From Solirubrobacteraceae bacterium (GTDB lineage: Bacteria; Actinomycetota; Thermoleophilia; Solirubrobacterales; Solirubrobacteraceae): a DNA stretch of 59,529 nt. Of this stretch, positions 28,794 through 35,605 are shown one piece after another. The stretch covers positions 1 through 59,529 of the forward strand of contig JALNWQ010000021.1 of assembly GCA_023230855.1 (NCBI GenBank), read 5' to 3'. Within the stretch, counting starts at the first letter, position 1. Every line of letters begins with the position of its first letter. The position numbers were made by a program, and so were the translations under genes. Below the pieces are notes generated by a model. That model was not told where the DNA came from, made no database searches, and worked only from the letters and a program-made list of their open reading frames with translations.

Positions 28794-29339
28794 ATGACCG
28801 ATATGCCCGACCGTGTCGAGCAGCTCTGGGCGATCCACGAGATCCAGCAGCTCGCCTACCGCTACGCCTACGCGTTCGACTCCCGCGACCTCGAGATGCT
28901 CCACGCGCTCTGGGATCGGGACGCCCCGGTGCTGCCCTACCCGGACATCACCTACACGACGGTCCGCGAGGACTTCGACCAGTGGCTCTACGGCCTCGGC
29001 GTGTCGGTGCTCAACGTCGGCAACCACATCATCGAGATCGACGACGCCGACCACGCCCACGGCACGGTCTACTGCCGAGTCGAGATGGAGCTCGAGGGCG
29101 AGTTCGTCGACCAGTCGATCCTCTACCAGGACCGCTACGTCCGCCGCGACGACCGCTGGCTCTTCCACGTCCGCCGGCATCTGCTCTGGTATGGCGCCCC
29201 GCGCCCGGCCAACCCGCTGGAGCTGCCGGACGCGAACTGGCCCGCCAGCCCCGTCGGTCGCGGCACGCTCCCGGGCGACCTCGAGAGCTTCCAGGCGTTC
29301 CAGCGGATCAAGGCGGCACGAGGGAATTCGACCAACTGA
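28794..29339 (+). CDS. SnoaL-like (NTF2-fold) protein
   Basis: The 181-residue protein has the SnoaL/NTF2-like pattern: a helix with IQQLAYRYAYAFDSRDLEMLHALW near the start (residues 15-38), a central sheet with YQDRYVRRDDRWLFHVRRH. Such folds include ketosteroid isomerase, polyketide cyclases and small dehydratases, so catalysis is possible but not assigned. A second ATG nine bases downstream is an alternative start. Site 2 lies just upstream; its stop codon TGA is inside operator site 3 for the next unit. Confidence 0.75.
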   Translation: MTDMPDRVEQLWAIHEIQQLAYRYAYAFDSRDLEMLHALWDRDAPVLPYPDITYTTVREDFDQWLYGLGVSVLNVGNHIIEIDDADHAHGTVYCRVEMELEGEFVDQSILYQDRYVRRDDRWLFHVRRHLLWYGAPRPANPLELPDANWPASPVGRGTLPGDLESFQAFQRIKAARGNSTN

Positions 29340-29373
29340 TTGGTTGACAACGGCAGGGTGGGCGGACTAGCGT
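29333..29373 (+). promoter_or_regulatory. Promoter with overlapping operator, site 3
   Basis: CAACTGATTGGTTGA (29333-29347) overlaps a -35 box TTGACA (29344-29349), followed after 18 bp by a -10-like TAGCGT (29368-29373). The -10 is 35 bp before the SnoaL-like gene at 29408. The site also contains the stop codon of the preceding gene. Confidence 0.75.
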
Positions 29374-29407
29374 CGGAGAGGACGTCCACCCCGACCCGAG
29401 GAACGCG

Positions 29408-29881
29408 ATGACCTCCGAGCCGTCCCCGCACGACCTGCTGGAGCTCCGGCGCCTGATCGACGCCTACGGCCTGGCCGTGGACACCCGCGACGGCGAGCGT
29501 TTCGCCGCCGTGTTCACCGACGACGGCGTCCTGGCGATCTACGAGCCGGACGAGGACGACGAGCCGTCGAGCACCATCGAGGGCCGGACGGCGCTCGCCG
29601 AGGTGCCGCAGATGGTCGCGGGGTGGCACAACACGATGCACCTCATGGCCAACCACTACTGCGACGTCGACGGCGACGAGGGCACGGGCCTCGTCTACGG
29701 CCTGTCGTTGCACTTGAAGACCGGCGAGTCCGACGTCGACACGTACATGGTCCAGCGCTACCGCGACCGGTACCTGCGCGTCGACGGCCGCTGGCGGATC
29801 GCCCGACGCGACGTGCTGCGGCAGTGGACCGAGTACCACCCCGCCGAGCGCGCCCGGCTGGCCGACACCCTCGACGGATGA
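29408..29881 (+). CDS. SnoaL-like (NTF2-fold) protein
   Basis: The 157-residue protein begins with a typical SnoaL helix (LLELRRLIDAYGLAVDTRD) and FAAVFTDDGVLAIYEPD, and ends with RWRIARRDVLRQWTEY. It is a paralogue of the gene at 54332-54790, which shares MANH and RWRIARRDVLRQWT. It has its own operator-promoter and its stop overlaps the following SDR (ATGA). The fold is clear, the reaction is not; isomerase or dehydratase activity on a ring ketone is one possibility. Confidence 0.78.
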   Translation: MTSEPSPHDLLELRRLIDAYGLAVDTRDGERFAAVFTDDGVLAIYEPDEDDEPSSTIEGRTALAEVPQMVAGWHNTMHLMANHYCDVDGDEGTGLVYGLSLHLKTGESDVDTYMVQRYRDRYLRVDGRWRIARRDVLRQWTEYHPAERARLADTLDG

Positions 29882-30621
29882 CCGACCGGCGCGTCGCGGT
29901 CGTCACCGGGGCCGGTCAGGGGATCGGCCTGGGCATCGCGGCCGCGCTGGCGGAGGACGGCGCCACGGTCGTCATCGTCGACCGCCACGAGGAGCGCGCC
30001 CGCGCCGCCGCCGCGACCGTCGGCCATGACGCCGACGGCGTCGTCGCGGACGTCGGCCACGAGGCCGGCGTCGCCCGGCTCACCGCCGAGGTGCTAGACC
30101 GTCACGGCCGGTGGGACGTGCTCGTGAACAACGCGGCGACCCTCCGCACCGGAGCCCTGCGCGACATGGCCCCCGCCGACTGGGACGCGGTCCTCCACGG
30201 GTGCGTCACCACGGCGTGGCTCTGCACCCGCGCCGCGGCCGACCCGATGCGCCTCGTCGGCGGCGGACGGATCGTCAACATCACGTCGATCGTCGCGCAG
30301 GGCGCGCCCTCCGCCGGTCTGGCCGCCTACGCGGCGGCGAAGTCCGCGATCCAGGGCCTGACGCTCGCCGCGGCGCGCGAGCTCGGCCCGGACGGCACGA
30401 CGGTGAACTGCGTGTCGCCCGGTGCGGTCGTCACCGACGCCTGGGCGCGGATCGGCGATCCCGAGGCGATGCGGGCCGAGCGGGCCGCCGCGTCGGTGCT
30501 GGGCCGCGTCGCCGAGCCGCGCGAGATCGGCGAGGCGGTGCGCTACCTCGCGTCCCCCGCCGCGGGGTTCGTCACCGGCCAGACGCTCGTCGTCGACGGC
30601 GGCCGGACCGACAAGCTCTGA
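29878..30621 (+). CDS. Short-chain dehydrogenase/reductase
   Basis: The 247-residue protein shows classical SDR motifs: TGAGQGIGLGIA for NAD(P) binding, NNAA, the catalytic Ser in ITSIVAQG and YAAAK, and VDGGRTDKL at the end. An Asp-type cofactor pocket (VIVDRHEE) suggests NAD preference. It is coupled to the SnoaL-like gene upstream. Probably an alcohol/ketone oxidoreductase of the island; the substrate is unknown. Confidence 0.88.
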   Translation: MTDRRVAVVTGAGQGIGLGIAAALAEDGATVVIVDRHEERARAAAATVGHDADGVVADVGHEAGVARLTAEVLDRHGRWDVLVNNAATLRTGALRDMAPADWDAVLHGCVTTAWLCTRAAADPMRLVGGGRIVNITSIVAQGAPSAGLAAYAAAKSAIQGLTLAAARELGPDGTTVNCVSPGAVVTDAWARIGDPEAMRAERAAASVLGRVAEPREIGEAVRYLASPAAGFVTGQTLVVDGGRTDKL

Positions 30622-30687
30622 CGCCGGCGACGAGCGCGAACCCGAATCCGCCCCCTCGCTCCGCCCCCCCCCGACCACGGAGGACCC

Positions 30688-30732
30688 ATGACCCACCCGC
30701 CGGCGCCCACCACCGCGAGTCGCCCCCGATGA
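30688..30732 (+). CDS. 14-residue leader peptide ORF before the VOC gene
   Basis: An ATG with an excellent GGAGG five bases upstream opens a 14-codon frame (MTHPPAPTTASRPR) whose TGA overlaps the ATG of the VOC gene at 30729 (ATGA). The VOC start has no ribosome binding site of its own, so it may be translated by coupling from this mini-ORF. The residues Pro, Thr and Ala suggest no obvious attenuation. Function is inferred from position only. Confidence 0.45.
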   Translation: MTHPPAPTTASRPR

Positions 30733-31727
30733 CCGCCCCGGTCGAGGACCGCGACGACGCCCTCCCCCGCGTCGTCCAGGTCGCGCTCTGCACGTCCGAC
30801 ATCCCCCGCACCGTCGCGCTCCTGTCGGACCTGGGGTTCCGCGACGCCGGGGGACGCGTGTTCTCGGGCCCGCTCCTCGCCGAGGTCCAGGAGCTTGGCG
30901 ACGACGGCGCGACGGTCATCTGGTGGCTCGTCGGCGACCAGGACTACCTCCAGCTCGAGCTCTTCCACCACACCGTCCCGGTGCAGCGCCCCCGCCCGGC
31001 CGACGAGCGGGTCTGCGACCTGGGCTGGTCGCGGTGGACGATCGAGGTAGGCGACCTCGACGCCGCGACCGCCGTCTTCGCCCGGTACGGGATCGCGCCG
31101 ATGGGCCCCGTCGTCACCGACGCCGACAGCCGACGCGCCTGCTTCCGCGACCCGTGGACCGCGGTGCCGCTCGAGGTCGTCGAGATGGTCGGCCGACGGG
31201 ATGACGGGGCGCTCGGTGGCGGCAGGCGCGACCCGACCGGGCCGCGGGCCACGCCTCGGATCGTCGCGGCGACCGTGTCGGTCCCCGACCTCGAGCGGGC
31301 GCGGGCGACGTTCGTCGACCTGCTCGGCATGCCGCTCGTCGACGGGGCGCTGCACCGTGCCGAGCACGAGGCGCTGTGGGGGCTCGACGGCGCCCGCTCG
31401 CGGTCGTTCGCCGTCCGCGGCGGCGATGCGGCGCTCGAGGTCGTCGAGTACCTGGAGCCTCGCGGTCGACCGGCGCCGGCGGACCGGTTGCTCAGCGACC
31501 AGGGCTTCATGCACGCGGCGGTCGGCCACGAGGACATCGCCCCGCTGCGCCGCCTCGCCGATCGCGTCCTCGCCGCCGGCCACCGCCTGACGGCGCCGCT
31601 GCCCGACGGGTCGTCGGGCGGCACCTACGCGTGGTGCGACGACGTGTCGCTCGAGCTCTTCGCGGTGCCCCCCGAGGAGCGGGCCGCGTACGGTTTCGAC
31701 CCCGAGCCGCCCCCGGCGTTCGGCTGA
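30729..31727 (+). CDS. Two-module VOC-family protein
   Basis: The 332-residue protein contains two double-length VOC halves: VVQVALCTSDIPRTVALLSD at the start and RIVAATVSVPDLERARATFV from about residue 177, each ending in a YLxLE/ALEVVE or SLELF type segment. It resembles extradiol dioxygenase or glyoxalase-like proteins with four beta-alpha-beta units. Metal ligands are not certain (His in LFHHTV and FMHAAVGH). Its ATG overlaps the mini-ORF stop. It ends the SnoaL-SDR-VOC operon. Confidence 0.75.
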   Translation: MTAPVEDRDDALPRVVQVALCTSDIPRTVALLSDLGFRDAGGRVFSGPLLAEVQELGDDGATVIWWLVGDQDYLQLELFHHTVPVQRPRPADERVCDLGWSRWTIEVGDLDAATAVFARYGIAPMGPVVTDADSRRACFRDPWTAVPLEVVEMVGRRDDGALGGGRRDPTGPRATPRIVAATVSVPDLERARATFVDLLGMPLVDGALHRAEHEALWGLDGARSRSFAVRGGDAALEVVEYLEPRGRPAPADRLLSDQGFMHAAVGHEDIAPLRRLADRVLAAGHRLTAPLPDGSSGGTYAWCDDVSLELFAVPPEERAAYGFDPEPPPAFG

Positions 31728-31827
31728 TCGCCGAGGCACCCGGTCCCGGGCCGGCCCCGGGGCGGTGCGGCGATGCGGGTGGCGCCGAATCGGCGGAGCC
31801 GGTGGGCGACCGACCGACCGACCACGT

Positions 31828-31867
31828 GTGGCGGATCGTGCCCGCGGGGCGACCGACATCCGCCACG
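31828..31867. repeat. 40-bp hairpin repeat, copy 1
   Basis: This 40-bp unit recurs exactly 72 bp downstream. It starts GTGGCGGAT and ends ATCCGCCAC(G), a perfect 9-bp inverted repeat around a loop containing GCCCGCGGGGC. Its place between convergent genes suggests termination or a REP-like element. Confidence 0.75.
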
Positions 31868-31899
31868 CGCCGCGACTCCCACGAACGCCGGCCACACGC

Positions 31900-31939
31900 G
31901 TGGCGGATCGTGCCCGCGGGGCGACCGACATCCGCCACG
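31900..31939. repeat. 40-bp hairpin repeat, copy 2
   Basis: An exact copy of the unit at 31828-31867, with the same GTGGCGGAT/ATCCGCCAC inverted ends. The sequence between the copies is not repeated. Confidence 0.75.
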
Positions 31940-32031
31940 ACCCACGACACCCGCACCCGCCGCGGGCCCCGCGTCCCACGGCCCGCCGCACCCCCGCCGC
32001 CCCTCGGGCAGGAGAGGTGCGGGGGGCCGGA

Positions 32032-32775
32032 TCAGGAGCGGACGGACCAGCCGCCGTCGACGCCGAGCACCTGGCCGGTGATGTACCCGGCGCCGGGCGA
32101 GGCGAAGAAGAGGATCGTCGCCGCGATGTCCTCCGCGGTGCCCTGGCGCGGGACCGGGGTCATCTGGAGGAACGCCTCGGTCATCTCGGGCGTGTTCTGC
32201 TCGTTCATCGGGGTGTCGATGACGCCCGGGTTGATGCAGTTGACGCAGACGCCCTGCTTGCCGTAGTCGACGGCCACCTGGCGGGTGAGCGCGACGAGGC
32301 CGCCCTTCGACGCCGAGTACGACGACAGGCCGTCGACGCCGTGGCTCGCCGCGAGCGACGCGACGTTGACGACGCGACCCACGCCCCGCTCGAGCATCCC
32401 CGGGATCGCGGCGCGCATCCCGAGCCAGGCGCCCTTGAGGTTGATGTCGATCGTCCGCTGCCAGGTCTCGTCCGACCCGCCGACGACCGAGTCGTCGAGC
32501 GGAGTGACGCCGGCGACGTTCGCCAGCAGGTAGGTGCCGGTGAGCTCCTTCTCGGCGATCCGCACCGCCTCGTCCCACGTCGCGGCGTCGCGGATGTCGC
32601 CCTGGACCGGACGGACGACGCCGCCGGCGGCCTCGATCCGGCGCACCGTGTCGCCCAGGTCGAGGACGTCGATGACGACGACCTGCGCGCCCTCCTCGGC
32701 GGCGAGGACGGCGGTCGCCGCGCCCTGGCCGCGCGCGGCGCCGGTGATGATCGCGGTCTTGCCTTCAAGCACCAT
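32032..32775 (-). CDS. Short-chain dehydrogenase/reductase
   Basis: The 247-residue protein carries TGAARGQGAA, an NAD-type Asp in VVVIDVLD, NVAG in place of the usual NNAG, YSASK and a C-terminal GYITGQVLGVDGGWS. All are classical SDR features. It follows the solute-binding lipoprotein gene on the same strand with 72 bp between them, where a strong hairpin lies. Role in the island: oxidation or reduction of an alcohol/ketone intermediate. Confidence 0.88.
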   Translation of the reverse strand: MVLEGKTAIITGAARGQGAATAVLAAEEGAQVVVIDVLDLGDTVRRIEAAGGVVRPVQGDIRDAATWDEAVRIAEKELTGTYLLANVAGVTPLDDSVVGGSDETWQRTIDINLKGAWLGMRAAIPGMLERGVGRVVNVASLAASHGVDGLSSYSASKGGLVALTRQVAVDYGKQGVCVNCINPGVIDTPMNEQNTPEMTEAFLQMTPVPRQGTAEDIAATILFFASPGAGYITGQVLGVDGGWSVRS

Positions 32776-32801
32776 CGTGGTGTTCCTCCTGTCGTGGCCC
32801 G

Positions 32802-32836
32802 GTCGGGGGCGGCGCCGTGACGGCGCCGCCCCCGAC
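32802..32836 (-). terminator. Perfect 16-bp hairpin between lipoprotein and SDR genes
   Basis: GTCGGGGGCGGCGCCG at 32802-32817 pairs fully with 32821-32836 around a 3-nt loop TGA. It lies 11 bp after the lipoprotein stop and 26 bp before the SDR start. No U tract follows, so it could be a partial terminator or an mRNA-stabilising hairpin that sets different levels of the two products. Confidence 0.6.
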
Positions 32837-32847
32837 GAGGACCGGGA

Positions 32848-34071
32848 TCACTTGAACTCGGTCTTCCACTTCGTCTGGAAGAAGCTCACGACGTCGAACG
32901 CCGGAGCGGGGTACTGGCCGGACGGCGGCAGGTTCGTCTTGTCGAGCACCCGGTAGTCGTAGAGGTCGCCGAGGTCGCCGTACGTCGGACGGTCGGCGGT
33001 GTCCATCGGCTTGTCGCGGGCCCAGAACTCGAGCAGCTGGTCGAATCCGACCCACACGCCGATGTCGTAGGCGACCTCGCCGACGATGTCGATGGCGCCC
33101 TTGCGGACGAGGTCGTTCGTCGCCAGGTCACCGTGGAAGGTGACGACCAACGGCCGGTCGGGGAACGCCTTGCCCGAGAAGCGCGAGCCGATCATCTGCC
33201 CGGCGGCCTGGCCGGCGGTGTCGAACGCGAACCAGAACGCCTTGAGGTTCGGGTTGTTCGTCAACTGGTCGGTGACGGTCTTGCGGGTGCCCTCGGCGAC
33301 GTTGGCGAAGTCGGTCGTCGCCTCGGCCGAGATCTTCACCGCGGCGCCGTCGGCCTTGACGAGCTTCTCGAGCTCGGCGGTGCGGTCGGCGAACGTCGGC
33401 GTCGGGAAGCTGTGGACCGCGAGGTCGACGGGCTTGTCCGGCGCGTCCCGCAGGACCTCCATGAGCCGCTCGGCCGCGACCTTGCCCAGCGCGCCCTCGT
33501 CGGGGCCGTAGTTGGCGATGTAGCCGCCGGGGGGCTGGACGCTGCCGACGGTGATCGCCGGGACGCCGCGCTGCTTGGCCTTACGGAGCTGGCCGGCGAC
33601 GGTGCTCGGGTCGACGCCGGTCGACAGGATCGCGTCGGCGCCCTGGTTCAGCAGGGTGTCGAAGCACGTCTGCTGCTTGTTCGGGACGCCCTGGCCGTCG
33701 CAGTACAGGACCTCGTAGCCGACCTCCTTGGACGCCGTGCGGATCGCGTTGGCGAGGCGGTCGGCCGACTCGATGCCGCCGACGACCTGGAGCAGGCCGA
33801 TCTTCTTGCCCTTGGGCAGGGCGACCGGCTCGCCGGCGTCCTTGCCGGCCTTCTCGCCGGCGGCGACGGCCTCGTCGCGGGCCTGACCGGTGAGCGGGCC
33901 GATGCCCGTCTCGCGACCGCCCGACCCGGCGGCGTCGGCGGTGGCGGCGGGGGTCGATCCGCCGTCGGACGCGGTCGTCGTGTCGTCGTCGGAGTCGCCG
34001 CAGCCGACGGCGAAGAGCGCCGTCGCGGCGAGGGCGGCGGTGAAGGCGCGCCGGTAGGTGGTGCGTGACAT
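32848..34071 (-). CDS. Solute-binding lipoprotein of an ABC transporter (Peripla_BP_4 type)
   Basis: The 407-residue protein begins with a lipoprotein signal (ATALFAVGC, lipid-attached Cys at about residue 24) and a Ser/Thr/Asp linker. The mature part resembles type I sugar-binding proteins: KKIGLLQVVGGIESADRLAN, YEVLYCDGQG, LLNQGADAILSTGVDP. The start ATG at 34071 gives the signal peptide. No permease or ATPase gene is near. Operator site 4 lies 62 bp upstream, so it is probably co-regulated with the catabolic genes and may bind the island's substrate. Confidence 0.85.
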   Translation of the reverse strand: MSRTTYRRAFTAALAATALFAVGCGDSDDDTTTASDGGSTPAATADAAGSGGRETGIGPLTGQARDEAVAAGEKAGKDAGEPVALPKGKKIGLLQVVGGIESADRLANAIRTASKEVGYEVLYCDGQGVPNKQQTCFDTLLNQGADAILSTGVDPSTVAGQLRKAKQRGVPAITVGSVQPPGGYIANYGPDEGALGKVAAERLMEVLRDAPDKPVDLAVHSFPTPTFADRTAELEKLVKADGAAVKISAEATTDFANVAEGTRKTVTDQLTNNPNLKAFWFAFDTAGQAAGQMIGSRFSGKAFPDRPLVVTFHGDLATNDLVRKGAIDIVGEVAYDIGVWVGFDQLLEFWARDKPMDTADRPTYGDLGDLYDYRVLDKTNLPPSGQYPAPAFDVVSFFQTKWKTEFK

Positions 34072-34132
34072 CTCGCGTGTCCTCTTGTCGTGGGGCGGCC
34101 CGCGCACGTCGGACGGCACGGACCTAGCAAAA

Positions 34133-34147
34133 CCAACGTTTGTTTGT
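34133..34147. promoter_or_regulatory. Operator-like palindrome, site 4
   Basis: CCAACGTTTGTTTGT matches the regulon consensus at most positions. It lies 62 bp upstream of the lipoprotein gene (minus strand), in the divergent region with the PEP-utilising genes. Confidence 0.65.
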
Positions 34148-34199
34148 GCGACACTAGACACGCAATCGCCGCGCTGTCAACCCGACCGTCCGTCGAAAT

Positions 34200-34243
34200 C
34201 AAACGGCCGATTGGTTGGCTTGGCTTCCCGGGCCGTGTACGAT
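34200..34243 (+). promoter_or_regulatory. Promoter with operator, site 5
   Basis: CAAACGGCCGATTGG (34200-34214) abuts a -35-like TTGGCT (34215-34220), then 17 bp and a -10-like TACGAT (34238-34243). It would drive the PEP-utilising gene pair starting at 34307. Confidence 0.6.
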
Positions 34244-34306
34244 CGGTGACGAGGAGCCTCCGCCGGACCCGTCGGCGGCCCACCATCGCTCGAGGAGGAG
34301 AACGCC

Positions 34307-34645
34307 GTGATCGAACATGCCACCGCCGGGGCCCTGGTGTCGGGGGGCGAGACGTCGGGCACGCTGCGCCGTGCGAACGACATCGCCGACGTCACCGACC
34401 TGATGCAGCGCTCCGACCTCGACGCGACGATCCTCTTCGTCGACTCGCCGTCGGCGACCGCGGTGGTCCCGCTCCTCCCCCGCGTGCTCGGCGTCGTGTG
34501 CCGCTCCGGGGGCAGCACGTCGCACCTCGCGCTCGTGTCGCGCGAGTTCGGCATCACCTGCGTCATGGGCGCCGAGCTTCCCGCCGACGCGGGCCAGGGC
34601 GAGGCCGTCACGATCGACGCCTCCGGGACCGTCACCCTGTCGTGA
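34307..34645 (+). CDS. PEP-utilising enzyme mobile (swivelling His) domain protein
   Basis: The 112-residue protein is only the phosphohistidine domain of PEP-utilising enzymes (PPDK, PEP synthase, enzyme I). The phospho-His motif is intact: CRSGGSTSHLALVSREFGITCVMG region, with the His in STSH. The GTG start follows GAGGAGGAG. Its stop overlaps the next gene (GTGA), which encodes the matching PEP/pyruvate barrel. An ATP-grasp domain is missing here. It should carry a phosphoryl group between PEP and an unknown partner. Confidence 0.85.
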   Translation: MIEHATAGALVSGGETSGTLRRANDIADVTDLMQRSDLDATILFVDSPSATAVVPLLPRVLGVVCRSGGSTSHLALVSREFGITCVMGAELPADAGQGEAVTIDASGTVTLS

Positions 34646-35520
34646 GCCCCCGTCGGCCGCGCCTGCTCCTCAACCTGTCGGTGCCGGCGCTGGCCCCGAC
34701 GGCGTCGGCGCTGCCCGCCGACGGCGTCGGCCTGCTCCGGGCCGAGTTCCTCGCGTTGAGCGCGGGCGTGCACCCGTCGTCGGTCCTCGCCGACGGCGGC
34801 GCCGACGACTACGTGGCCCTCTTCCGCGACGGGCTCCGCCAGGTCGCCGAGGCGTTCCACCCACGCCCGATCACCTTCCGCCTGTCGGACCTCAAGAGCA
34901 ACGAGTACCGCGGGCTACGCGGCGGCGAGGCGTTCGAGCCGCAGGAGGAGAACCCGATGCTCGGGCGCCGGGGCGCGTTCCGCTACCTGGGCCAGCCCGA
35001 CGCGTTCGCCCTGGAGCTCCGCGCGGTCCGCGAGGTGCGCGACGCCGGGTTCACCGGGGTCCGGGTGATGGTGCCGTTCGTGCGGACGGTGCCCGAGCTG
35101 CGGGCCGTTCGTGCGCTCATCGCCGAGGCGGGCCTGGGCGACATCGAGGTGTGGATGATGGCCGAGGTGCCGTCGGTGGCGCTGCTGCCCGAGACGTTCG
35201 CCCGCGAGGCCGACGGCGTGTCGATCGGGTCGAACGACCTGTGCCAGCTCGTCCTCGGCGTCGACCGCGACTCGAGCGAGCTCTCGCGCGCCTACACCGT
35301 GGACGACCCGGCGGTCCGCGCCGCGCTGCGGCGGATCATCGAGGGCGCCCACGCCGCCGGTCGACCGGTGTCGATCTGCGGCGACCAGCCGGCCGAGAAC
35401 CCGGACCTCGTCGCCGACCTCGTCGACGCCGGAATCGACGCGATCTCGGTCGTCCCCTCCGCGTTCGAGGCCACCCGCGCGGTGGTCGACGAGCTCTGCG
35501 GCCCGACCGACGCCGGTTGA
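34642..35520 (+). CDS. PEP-utilising enzyme, PEP/pyruvate-binding barrel protein
   Basis: The 292-residue protein is the TIM-barrel domain of PEP synthase/PPDK/enzyme I. It shows FRLSDLKSNEYRGLRGGEAF, ENPMLGRRGAFRYL, VMVPFVRTV, SIGSNDLCQLVLGVDRDS and the catalytic Cys loop SICGDQPAENP. GTG at 34642 overlaps the stop of the mobile-domain gene. Together they equal the two C-terminal domains of PEP synthase made as separate chains, without the ATP-grasp part. They may work like a small enzyme-I-type phosphotransfer module or pair with an ATP-grasp subunit encoded elsewhere. Confidence 0.88.
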   Translation: MSPRRPRLLLNLSVPALAPTASALPADGVGLLRAEFLALSAGVHPSSVLADGGADDYVALFRDGLRQVAEAFHPRPITFRLSDLKSNEYRGLRGGEAFEPQEENPMLGRRGAFRYLGQPDAFALELRAVREVRDAGFTGVRVMVPFVRTVPELRAVRALIAEAGLGDIEVWMMAEVPSVALLPETFAREADGVSIGSNDLCQLVLGVDRDSSELSRAYTVDDPAVRAALRRIIEGAHAAGRPVSICGDQPAENPDLVADLVDAGIDAISVVPSAFEATRAVVDELCGPTDAG

Positions 35521-35542
35521 CACCAGCCAAACGGTTGGTAGA
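35517..35542 (+). promoter_or_regulatory. Promoter with operator, site 6
   Basis: TTGACA (35517-35522) is followed by the operator CAAACGGTTGGTAGA (35528-35542), so the operator lies where the spacer and -10 should be; TAGATG lies 16 bp after the -35. The -35 overlaps the stop of the preceding gene. It would control the gene at 35606. Confidence 0.7.
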
Positions 35543-35605
35543 TGATCGGTCCATGTCGACCGACATCACGACCATGCCCGGACGGGCCCGCACCGGAGGA
35601 GCACG

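Larger units (their letters stand above)
31728..32031. other. Intergenic region between convergent VOC and SDR genes
   Basis: This 304-bp stretch has no gene I can support. It holds the two 40-bp hairpin repeats listed separately. The rest is plain GC-rich sequence. Confidence 0.6.

Noticed and set aside
30687..30729. Upstream ATG as an N-terminal extension of the VOC protein at 30729
   Set aside because: The ATG at 30688 is out of frame; it opens the separate 14-codon ORF.
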